From an uncultured Lachnospiraceae bacterium (lineage in GTDB: Bacteria > Bacillota > Clostridia > Lachnospirales > Lachnospiraceae), in the NCBI GenBank assembly GCA_910579425.1, contig CAJTVL010000117.1, positions 1-10,355 on the forward strand: 10,355 nt of DNA, written 5' to 3'. How positions within the stretch are numbered: the stretch's first letter is position 1; each line of letters starts with the position of its first letter. Positions 1 through 5,450 of the stretch are shown here, piece by piece. The notes below the pieces were generated by a model. It saw only the letters and a list, made by a program, of their open reading frames with translations, was not told the DNA's origin and made no database searches. The position numbers were made by a program, and so were the translations under genes.

Positions 1-73
1 CGCTTTTCGGGGTTTTGTATAAAGGCTCCCCTGCCTTTTTGTAGATAGAAAATTTGTCCTGGAATAACCTCAA
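1..73 (-). CDS. VirB4-like T4SS ATPase, N-terminus only (runs off the left edge)
   Basis: Only the first 24 codons lie in the window. Reading starts at TTG (71-73) and gives RLFQDKFSIYKKAGEPLYK then TPKS, up to the edge. An AAGGAG ribosome site (82-87) stands 8 nt upstream, which decides this frame and start. VirB4/TrsE-type ATPases of clostridial conjugative elements begin with a short polar stretch leading to a 'PKS(V)Q'-like motif, and in such elements virB4 follows the PrgI gene, the position seen here apart from the intervening Fic cassette. VirB4 would be the cytoplasmic motor that energises channel assembly and DNA transfer. Walker motifs would lie outside the window, so the identity rests on start context, the short N-terminal resemblance and gene order. 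The sequence before position 1 would settle it. Confidence 0.6.
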   Translation of the reverse strand, partial: MRLFQDKFSIYKKAGEPLYKTPKS

Positions 74-81
74 TCTGTCTG

Positions 82-87
82 CTCCTT
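82..87 (-). promoter_or_regulatory. Ribosome binding site AAGGAG of the virB4-like gene
   Basis: AAGGAG on the minus strand lies 8 nt before the TTG at 71-73. Another reading frame is also open across this stretch to the window edge, but no start codon in it has a ribosome site at the right distance. This site is therefore the reason for choosing the TTG frame. Confidence 0.6.
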
Positions 88-124
88 CCTTTTATAAGCC
101 GGAAGGGGATGGGGAACTGCCTTT

Positions 125-421
125 TTATTTGTAATAAGCTGCGAAGTAAAGCATGGCGCTGTTTCCCATGCGGCAATCCCTGTATGCAGAAAGACCCGGC
201 AAGGGGGCTTTCCGCACTCCCTTCCGGGTCTGATGATTTATTTTTCTATATTCTATTCCCACAAGCAACAAACCAAGTGGCTGCCTGTGGATATTTGACT
301 TAATGGAATCTCCTTTGTAGATTTCAGCAGTTTTTGCTTTGATGGTAATCTGCCGCTTCCGTATAATTATTTTGGGCTGGCTTTCTTTCCTATGGAAATA
401 TCTGGATAGAAACATTTCCAT
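125..421 (-). CDS. Doubtful small basic ORF between fic terminator and virB4
   Basis: This open frame of 98 codons from ATG at 419-421 (102 from an upstream GTG at 431-433) ends in AAYYK. It is rich in Lys and Arg and has no motif, signal peptide or membrane segment that I recognise. Against it: the start lies at the foot of the fic terminator, no good ribosome site precedes it, and a 13-bp hairpin (192-231) falls inside it. In its favour: it fills most of an otherwise empty 350-bp gap, and an AAAGGAG at 313-319 sits in the middle without a usable ATG. I do not recognise a family. The region may instead be an untranslated leader of virB4. Confidence 0.22.
   Translation of the reverse strand: MEMFLSRYFHRKESQPKIIIRKRQITIKAKTAEIYKGDSIKSNIHRQPLGLLLVGIEYRKINHQTRKGVRKAPLPGLSAYRDCRMGNSAMLYFAAYYK
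192..231. repeat. Strong inverted repeat (hairpin) in the virB4 leader region
   Basis: AGACCCGG (192-199) is perfectly complementary to CCGGGTCT (224-231). Inside it, AAGGG (201-205) pairs with CCCTT (219-223), leaving a single bulged C at 200. The result is a 13-bp GC-rich stem with a 13-nt loop. It has no run of T on either side that would make it a classical terminator: the minus strand continues TTTCTGC. It could be a processing site, an attenuator, or part of a regulatory leader for virB4. Confidence 0.6.
381..405 (-). repeat. 25-nt leader repeat, copy B
   Basis: On the minus strand this reads CCAGATATTT CCATAGGAAA GAAAG. It matches 23 of 25 bases of a stretch in the leader of the VirB2/Maff2-like gene (3392-3416), where the repeat ends in the ribosome-site region. 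Here it is followed by no clear start codon. A second match follows at once: 369-380 resembles the sequence at the end of virD4 (3604-3614). Confidence 0.55.
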
Positions 422-422
422 G

Positions 423-458
423 AAAAAACACACCTAAAAGCTGTATTTAAGTGTGCTT
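423..458 (-). terminator. Intrinsic terminator after fic
   Basis: On the minus strand CACACTTAAA (446-455) pairs with the complementary stretch at 429-438, giving 10 base pairs with one G-U. The loop is about 7 nt and the stem is followed directly by TTTTTT (423-428). It lies about 20 nt after the fic stop codon. It should end the vbhA-fic transcript and would also block read-through from the upstream mating genes into virB4. Confidence 0.8.
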
Positions 459-475
459 AAATCCCCTGTATCCGG

Positions 476-1277
476 TTATCTTCCACGTTCAGGCTCTTCC
501 CTTTCTTTCTGTTTCAACAGCTTCCTGATCTCTCCTGCACTGCACTTCCGGCTCTGCCACCGCTCCCGGAAAATGACCTTCCTCACCTGTTCCTTCCCGA
601 CCAGGCACCCGGCTTCCCTTATCCTGCGGACGGCATCCCTTTCTATCCCTTTGCCCCTTTCCATCGCATCTTCGACGATATGATACAGGTACTCCGGCTT
701 ACGCCTGTCGCCAAGGTCTGAAAAAATTGCGCTTGCCGCCACCAATGCATCCCTCATGTATTCCGCATTGTCCTTGAAAAGCCCGCTGTCAATATAAATC
801 CCCTGCTCCTCTATGAACATGGCGCAGAAAGTGACCACCGTCCTTGTGTTCCCCTCACGGAAGGGGTGCGCTTTCCACAGTTCCGCCATATAGTCGGAAA
901 ACCTTTCGGCGGCCTCGTCCATGGATGCATCCTGCCATCTGAACGTTCTCATTTTTTTCAAAGCGGATTCCGCATCCTTCTTAATATCGAAAACGTCCGA
1001 ATATTCCACGGAGATACCATTCAGGGCATCCTCCGCCTTTTCGATATTTATGATGCGTATCTTCCCCGCCCATTCATAGATATCCTGGAAGATACGGTAG
1101 TGAATCCGGCACAGGACGGCAAAATCATACAATCCTATCATACGTCCGTCTTCCGCAATCTCCGAAAGCCGCAGCGTCACATAATCGCTTTCCGCCTGCT
1201 GTAGTTTTTTGCTATCCCTGATATCCAGAAGGTTCTTTAAAACTTCCAAATCCGGAATAAAGGTACGGGTCTCGCAT
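476..1277 (-). CDS. Fic-domain (AMPylating) toxin, apparent one-base frameshift at codon 8
   Basis: Fic proteins transfer AMP from ATP to a target protein; the bacterial toxin branch, VbhT-like, is held in check by a small antitoxin. The catalytic loop is complete: HPFREGNTR at about residues 137-145 of the restored protein, fitting HPFx[D/E]GNxR. The conserved helix IFQDIYEWAGKIR lies some 70 residues earlier. The restored length is about 266 aa with a charged C-terminal tail. The natural start appears to be ATG at 1275-1277, 9 nt after AAGGAG (1287-1292), giving MRDPYLY. The frame then breaks. Removing one of the two A bases at 1256-1257 joins it to PDLEVLKNLLDIRD and the rest. Without that correction only a TTG at 1247-1249, with no ribosome site, could start the Fic domain. 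The gene lies 6 bp after the antitoxin. It may be inactive, poorly expressed, or the victim of a sequencing error. Confidence 0.85.
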
Positions 1278-1283
1278 TCTGCC

Positions 1284-1454
1284 TCACTCCTTCATCTTGT
1301 ACCGCCTGTCAAGCGCCTCCTTGATTCCCTCCATGGTGATCTCCCCGCGCTTTTCCTTCTCGATCAGTTCCCTCATTTCCGGCGTAGGCTCAAGGCCGTC
1401 AACCTTTATCATCCCAATGGCATAATCCCATTTTTTATCCCTGCTTACCAGCAT
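1284..1454 (-). CDS. VbhA-like antitoxin of the Fic toxin
   Basis: This 56-aa protein starts MLVSRDKKWDYAIGMIKVDG and ends YKMKE. AAAGGAG (1464-1470) lies 9 nt before its ATG. VbhA-family antitoxins are small helical proteins whose first helix carries an inhibitory [S/T]xxxE[G/N] motif that blocks ATP positioning in the Fic active site. Here the equivalent position reads MIKVDG (residues 15-20), followed by LEPTPE and a GEIT segment typical of the family. The usual Ser/Thr is Met and the inhibitory Glu is Asp, a degenerate version. The stop codon is 6 nt before the fic ATG, and the fic ribosome site lies inside this gene's last codons, so the two are translationally coupled. The gene was assigned from size, the DG-LEP-T-E pattern and its place before fic. 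Confidence 0.75.
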   Translation of the reverse strand: MLVSRDKKWDYAIGMIKVDGLEPTPEMRELIEKEKRGEITMEGIKEALDRRYKMKE

Positions 1455-1485
1455 ATAAGACCGCTCCTTTCCTGATGCTGTTTAT

Positions 1486-1494
1486 AGTATATCA
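1486..1494 (-). promoter_or_regulatory. Extended -10 promoter of vbhA-fic
   Basis: The minus strand reads TGATATACT, an extended -10 element (TGn plus TATACT, one base from TATAAT). It lies about 32 nt before the antitoxin start. I see no good -35 hexamer at 17 nt (TGGCTA), which is common for extended -10 promoters. With the terminator at 423-458 it would make the toxin-antitoxin pair its own transcription unit. Confidence 0.45.
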
Positions 1495-1495
1495 C

Positions 1496-1530
1496 AGGCA
1501 CGGCAAAATAGCCATGGAAAACCTGTGCCT
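1496..1530. repeat. Inverted repeat at the end of the PrgI gene
   Basis: AGGCAC-GG (1496-1503) pairs with CC-T-GTGCCT (1522-1530), leaving an 18-nt loop. It overlaps the prgI stop codon (1529-1531) and lies directly upstream of the extended -10 element. On the minus strand it lacks a T run, so it is not a classical terminator for prgI. It may be an operator for vbhA-fic autoregulation or a weak mRNA 3' hairpin. Confidence 0.4.
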
Positions 1531-1990
1531 ATCTTTTTCTTTTCCTTTCCTTGTGTCCGTTTTTCCGTCTTGTTTTTCTTATCATTTCCTTTATCCGCTC
1601 TTTCCGCATCTGATTCCGTTCCTCTTTTGCTTTCCTTACTGCCGCCCGTTTCTGCGTTTCTTCCCTAGCACGGATTTCTTCCCGCATTTCCCGGTAGCCG
1701 CTGGCTTTGAAAACCAGTGCCTTATTCCTGAAAATGCTCCTCATGTACCGGGTGAACACTTCCGTAAATCCCATGCCGTTGTAGGAATAAAATCCGCACA
1801 GGGCAATGGGAGCCACAATGGGAACCGCAACGTAACAGCTAAAGGTCAGCCCGATCTTCTCATACAGTAAAAATACAATCAGGCATCCGCTTCCAAGGGC
1901 TAATACGGAATAAATAAGCTGCTTTGCCGTAAGCCCCATTGCAACGCTCTCCTGATATTTCTCTATGTCTTTGTTTATCTCGATAATCAT
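1529..1990 (-). CDS. prgI: PrgI-family T4SS membrane protein
   Basis: This 153-aa protein has an N-terminal cytoplasmic stretch (MIIEINKDIEKYQE), then MGLTAKQLIYSVLALGSG opening two membrane segments at about residues 24-45 and 52-72. A conserved FYSYNGMGFTEVF stretch follows, then a highly basic tail from about residue 105, where more than half the residues are Lys, Arg or Glu. PrgI proteins of Gram-positive conjugation systems (pCF10 and clostridial elements) are small inner-channel proteins, usually followed by virB4, often treated as VirB3-like partners of VirB4. AGGAG at 1996-2000 lies 5 nt before the ATG. The gap to the upstream channel gene is 185 bp with no credible gene. The basic tail is longer than in short PrgI proteins and may contact DNA or VirB4 (inference). 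Confidence 0.8.
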   Translation of the reverse strand: MIIEINKDIEKYQESVAMGLTAKQLIYSVLALGSGCLIVFLLYEKIGLTFSCYVAVPIVAPIALCGFYSYNGMGFTEVFTRYMRSIFRNKALVFKASGYREMREEIRAREETQKRAAVRKAKEERNQMRKERIKEMIRKTRRKNGHKERKRKR

Positions 1991-2175
1991 TTTCTCTCCT
2001 TCCTGCCGGGAGACGGGATTTTATATCATTTCTATTACAAACGCTGACCTGTAAACGTAGCAGCTTTTGTTATCTTTCCCTCTCCCCGGCCTCCCCATTT
2101 TATTTTCTTTGCGGTAAAGGTTATCCCTCTGCCAGCTTTCCTGTTCCTTATTACCGCTCCTGTACCCTGCTCCTG

Positions 2176-3018
2176 TTACAGCCCAAGTGCCCTGCCTGTC
2201 AGTGACTGTGCACCCTTACATGCCCCTACCGTTAAAGCAATGGTAAAGGTAATCTCACAAAGGTAAATCAGCACCTGCGCCCAATCCGCATAGCCGCCCG
2301 TGAAGGACGGAAGCCCTGCACTGATAAAGGCGTTGCAGATGAGGATTGCCAGCGCCATGGTAACAGCCTCCATCACCACCGACAGGAAATACTTAAAATA
2401 CCTGACACAGGTGCTGCTTACTACCCGGTTCCCCGCAAGAGTGGAAAAGGCAATCGCCGCCAGCGGCACAATCACCATGATTTTCAGGAAGCGGAAGTAC
2501 ACTGTGTAGATGATGAAAAAGCCGCATATCAGGATAATGAGCGATAAAATCACCGACAGGATCAGGAACACAAGGCTTGTTGCAAAGCCAAGATTTTCTA
2601 TAACCTCCGCTTCCCCTGCCCCGATACTGGCCTGTGCCATGGCGGTATTCCCAAGATGGCTTACCATTGCGCCGATACTGCTGAAAAATGCCTTTAATAT
2701 CGTCAGGTTGTTCGCCACAAGCCACTGTGCTATCCCCAACCGGATCAGCATACGCAGCATTGCCTCAAAACGGAATTCACTCTTGATATCCACGCTCTCC
2801 GCACAGAATCCGATCACGAAGAACAGCACCACAAGGCCGCTCCCCACGCCCACAAACAAAGGCTGTAAGCTTTCCACCACCGCCCACGGACCGCCGCCCT
2901 TGAAGGACACCGGAGACTGCCCCAGCAGGGAGAATACAAGGTTGATCTGGTTGTTCCAAAAGCCCAGCACCATCTCCAGCAGGGCAAGGATGTCATCCCC
3001 AAGCTTAAATATCTCCAT
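2176..3018 (-). CDS. VirB6/TrbL-like polytopic T4SS channel protein
   Basis: This 280-aa membrane protein has hydrophobic segments at about residues 55-75, 88-112, 145-172, 176-196, 212-235 and 245-268. That pattern, the size and the position (after the VirB2/Maff2-like gene and before prgI) match the VirB6/TrbL-type channel subunit of clostridial conjugative elements (the CD0411-like family). It would form part of the inner-membrane pore through which DNA passes. The ATG follows AAGGGGG with a spacer of about 9 nt, and the gene begins 15 bp after the preceding stop. It ends in GRALGL. No break is seen. Confidence 0.8.
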   Translation of the reverse strand: MEIFKLGDDILALLEMVLGFWNNQINLVFSLLGQSPVSFKGGGPWAVVESLQPLFVGVGSGLVVLFFVIGFCAESVDIKSEFRFEAMLRMLIRLGIAQWLVANNLTILKAFFSSIGAMVSHLGNTAMAQASIGAGEAEVIENLGFATSLVFLILSVILSLIILICGFFIIYTVYFRFLKIMVIVPLAAIAFSTLAGNRVVSSTCVRYFKYFLSVVMEAVTMALAILICNAFISAGLPSFTGGYADWAQVLIYLCEITFTIALTVGACKGAQSLTGRALGL

Positions 3019-3033
3019 AAGTCTGCGCCCCCT

Positions 3034-3378
3034 TTAGAATCCGAGGAAGGTCATCACTGCGGAGATGGCCGCCATAATAAGGCCCGCCACAATCCCCTTA
3101 AGGGCGGAGTTCATGGACGAGGAATCCTGCTGCTGGTACGCCTGTGCAAACTCCATCACGTTCTTTGCCAGGACGATTACGCCCACTGCCCCGATAATGG
3201 AGAGAACAAGGGTTTTCAGGTTGTTGATGGGGTTCAGGACTTCCGATACCCCGGACGCATGGACGGGAAGGGCGTATATGGATACGGCTGTGATGATTCC
3301 TGCCGCCATGGGTACGATACGTTTCTTCATCCTTTCTTTTCTGCTGAATGTGGTCACGGTTATAGTTTCTCTTTTCAT
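3034..3378 (-). CDS. VirB2/Maff2-like small T4SS membrane protein (pilin-like)
   Basis: This 114-aa protein has a basic N-terminus (SRKERMKKR), a hydrophobic signal-like stretch to about residue 38 ending ALPVHA-SG (probable cleavage), then a hydrophobic segment (LKTLVLSIIGAVGVIVLA, about residues 54-71), a polar loop with YQQQDSSS and a final hydrophobic segment ending TFLGF. Signal peptide plus two membrane helices is the VirB2/TrbC pilin layout. In Tn1549-like elements the gene between virD4 and the VirB6-like gene is the Maff2 family, the most likely name here. An AAAGGA precedes the first ATG by about 11 nt. The inner Met17 has AAAGG directly against it, too close to act as a start. Copy A of the 25-nt repeat forms its leader. 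Confidence 0.7.
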   Translation of the reverse strand: MKRETITVTTFSRKERMKKRIVPMAAGIITAVSIYALPVHASGVSEVLNPINNLKTLVLSIIGAVGVIVLAKNVMEFAQAYQQQDSSSMNSALKGIVAGLIMAAISAVMTFLGF

Positions 3379-3601
3379 AATGGTTGGTTTCCTTTCTTTA
3401 CTATAGAAATATCTGGTTATTGGCTGCTCTGGTCATGCTTTTACAGGCTGGCTGGATTTATAAAATCTCCAACAATATTTCTGTTTGGAATGGCTGTTTC
3501 TGTTTTTTCCCTGTTTCGGGCTGGCTGCTATTATTTCTCTATCCTTTTGTCTTTCGCTTATGGGCTGGTTTCTTTCTATCTGAAAATGGTGGTTTCTGAA
3601 A
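3379..3601. other. virD4-maff2 spacer: recurrent GGCTG motifs, decayed tail
   Basis: This 223-bp gap is unusually long for this operon. On the plus strand GGCTG recurs at 3422, 3446, 3450, 3492, 3519, 3523 and 3563, and again at 3609 just inside virD4. Read on the minus strand in the virD4 frame, it gives three open pieces separated by stops: FQKPPFSDRKKPAHKRKTKG, then RNNSSQPETGKKQKQPFQTE and more, then IQPACKSMTRAANNQ. They resemble the low-complexity Q/K/E/P tails of the relaxase and PcfB proteins. The best explanation is a degenerated coding tail of virD4, now a long leader of the next gene. Confidence 0.45.
3392..3416 (-). repeat. 25-nt leader repeat, copy A
   Basis: On the minus strand this reads CCAGATATTT CTATAGTAAA GAAAG and ends at the ribosome-site region of the VirB2/Maff2-like gene. 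It is the partner of 381-405, with 2 mismatches in 25. Confidence 0.55.
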
Positions 3602-5446
3602 TTATTTTGGCTGGATATCCCGCTTCTCTGTTGGCGTATTTCCAAGCGCAATCAAGTCCTCCGCCCTGATAGTGGTAATGATGACATTCCCATCCTCCCC
3701 GGCTTCCTTTTTCAGACGCTCCGCTGTCTCTTTATTTATGATATCCAAGCCGCTTTTCTTCCGGGGATTGTGGACGTACCACTTCCCCCCGCCGTCACCG
3801 CTCCTTTTGAACATGGGATGCTTAAAGGTGTTAAACTTGAAATCAATCACCGGGTCACAGCCACGTATCAGGACAATGCACTTTTTGTTATCTAGCTTCC
3901 TTACTTCATTGGGCGTCATAAGCTCACGGCCAAGGATGTCATAATTTCTGCTTGAGCTTCCTCTTTTCCCCAGCGTCTCCCCACTGCTCCGCTTGTCTAT
4001 GGTGGACTTCCCTAATAGTTCGCTGATGTACTTATGGCTTGACTGTTCGTTGCCACCTAAATATACAAGGGTATCCGCATTGCCGGGGATGGTCTCCCAT
4101 CCATCCTTAAAAAGTTCCTTAATCTGTGCGATATTCTGCACCACAATCACGTTAGAGATTTCACGACTCCGCATGGTGCTTAAGAAATTCAGGTAGGAAT
4201 CGGGCAGGGGCGTATTATAAAATTCATCCAGATACATGCTCACATGGATAGGGAGCCTGCCGCCGTACTTCGTGTCTGCCTGAAAATATAACTCCTGCAT
4301 CAACTGTTCATAGAGAATCCCAATAAGGAACGCATAGGATTTATCCGAATCCGGCGTGACAATGAATAGCGCCGTCTTTGTCTTTTTATCACTGTTTTTC
4401 CCTGTGCCTAACTCCCCGAAATGCAGTTCGTCCGTCTCTAAAAGTTCCTTGATATCCTTATTTTCGAGAAAAGCCAGCCTTGCATTTACGCTGATGATGA
4501 TGCTTTTAATGGTATTATCCGCACCATCCATGACCTTCCGGTACTGGCGCACTGCCGGATGGCCTTCTCCTAAAGAGTTTGTCCTTGCAAGAAGCTCCAT
4601 GCGGCGGTCAAGCCTGCTTGGTTCGTCTTTCTCCCGCTTTGCCTCCGCCAGAAGTTCCAACACGGATACGATATTTTTCCTGCCCGGCGGCATCTCCATC
4701 CACACATAGTAAAACAATGCCTGTAAAAATAAGCTTTCGGACTTCTCCCAGAACGGGTCGCTGCTGCTGCTCTTTTTCGGGGTGGTGTTCTTCATTAAAT
4801 TTGTGATCAGCTTGATCACGTCCGTCTCCGTCCTTATGTAGGCAAACGGGTTATATTTATTGCTTTCTTTCGGGTTAATCAGATTGAAAACTTTTATCTG
4901 ATATCCGTTCTCTTTCAGGTAATTTCCCGCACTCCCCAGCAGTTCCCCTTTTGGGTCAGTGGCGGCAAAACTGCCCTGCATCTCCATGATGTTGCACTTG
5001 ATCAGGAACATGCTCTTTCCCGCACCGGAGCCGCCGATGCAGAAGATGTTGTTGTTGCGCATGGTCTTTCTGGTATCCATGGAAAGCCGCACGTTCTGGG
5101 AGAGGATGCGGTGGTAGCCGCTTTTATCCCCCAGCTGTTTTGTAAGCATTGCCGCCTCCGCCCACCTTGCCGAGCCATGCTCTTTCCCGAAACGGTAATT
5201 CTTCCTGTTTGTCTTCTGTACCATGAGATACAAAAGGGCAATGAGGAATACCACCGCCATGGTGTATGGGGTGTATGCCGTCACCTTTATTTCCAATGGG
5301 TGCGCCATCTGCCCCTTAAGTGCCGGGATAAGAGTATAGAGCGTCATATCCGGGTGGAGGATACTGCCTAGGAAAAATCCTAAATATATACACCCGGCAA
5401 CTGCAATCCCATAAAAAAGACAGGTAAACACGTTAAATCTTTTCAA
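3602..5446 (-). CDS. virD4: VirD4/TraG-family T4SS coupling ATPase
   Basis: This 614-aa membrane-anchored ATPase links the relaxase-DNA complex to the channel. Two N-terminal membrane segments (about residues 7-30 and 60-77) are followed by GSARWA (91-96), Walker A GGSGAGKS (138-145), TDPKGELL just after it, and Walker B MYLDEF (404-409). IVVQNIAQI follows as the conserved post-Walker-B strand. Length and order are normal for Gram-positive VirD4 (PcfC-like) proteins. The start is TTG (5444-5446) with AGGTGA just upstream inside the end of the PcfB gene; the gap between the two is 4 bp, implying translational coupling. No catalytic residue seems lost. It ends TEKRDIQPK, and the same frame continues as Q/K/P-rich pieces after the stop, so the C-terminus may be shortened. 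Confidence 0.93.
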   Translation of the reverse strand: MKRFNVFTCLFYGIAVAGCIYLGFFLGSILHPDMTLYTLIPALKGQMAHPLEIKVTAYTPYTMAVVFLIALLYLMVQKTNRKNYRFGKEHGSARWAEAAMLTKQLGDKSGYHRILSQNVRLSMDTRKTMRNNNIFCIGGSGAGKSMFLIKCNIMEMQGSFAATDPKGELLGSAGNYLKENGYQIKVFNLINPKESNKYNPFAYIRTETDVIKLITNLMKNTTPKKSSSSDPFWEKSESLFLQALFYYVWMEMPPGRKNIVSVLELLAEAKREKDEPSRLDRRMELLARTNSLGEGHPAVRQYRKVMDGADNTIKSIIISVNARLAFLENKDIKELLETDELHFGELGTGKNSDKKTKTALFIVTPDSDKSYAFLIGILYEQLMQELYFQADTKYGGRLPIHVSMYLDEFYNTPLPDSYLNFLSTMRSREISNVIVVQNIAQIKELFKDGWETIPGNADTLVYLGGNEQSSHKYISELLGKSTIDKRSSGETLGKRGSSSRNYDILGRELMTPNEVRKLDNKKCIVLIRGCDPVIDFKFNTFKHPMFKRSGDGGGKWYVHNPRKKSGLDIINKETAERLKKEAGEDGNVIITTIRAEDLIALGNTPTEKRDIQPK

Positions 5447-5450
5447 GCGC

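Noticed and set aside
1..255. A second minus-strand frame open from about 255 to the left edge (includes RSLLQIKRQFPIPFRLIKGR)
   Set aside because: It has no ATG and no ribosome site before its only TTG. The overlapping TTG frame with AAGGAG fits a VirB4 start and is preferred.
1496..1530. Terminator for the mating operon after prgI
   Set aside because: The stem is interrupted and on the minus strand is followed by GATATACT, not a T run. A T-rich run follows only on the plus strand, where no gene is seen upstream.
1475..1870. Plus-strand open frame (131 aa) opposite prgI, Phe/Pro-rich
   Set aside because: The composition is the antisense of a Lys/Arg/Glu-rich tail; prgI on the minus strand has the ribosome site and family features.
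2021..2098. 25-codon ORF (MGRPGRGKDNKSCYVYRSAF and 5 more) on the minus strand in the gap between the VirB6-like gene and prgI
   Set aside because: No ribosome site, no recognisable motif, and a reading this short is expected by chance in a 185-bp gap.
2510..3037. Long plus-strand open frame (175 aa) opposite the VirB6-like gene
   Set aside because: It is a mirror of a well-supported membrane-protein gene and has no domain of its own.
3422..3613. CRISPR-like or tandem array suggested by GGCTG at roughly 23/46-bp intervals
   Set aside because: The conserved part is only 5-8 bases, intervals vary (24, 46, 27, 44, 46), and there are no true repeats or equal spacers.
3259..3669. Plus-strand frame with hydrophobic stretches across the virD4-maff2 spacer
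   Set aside because: It overlaps the supported maff2-like gene and lacks a ribosome site. The hydrophobic look comes from T-rich antisense sequence.
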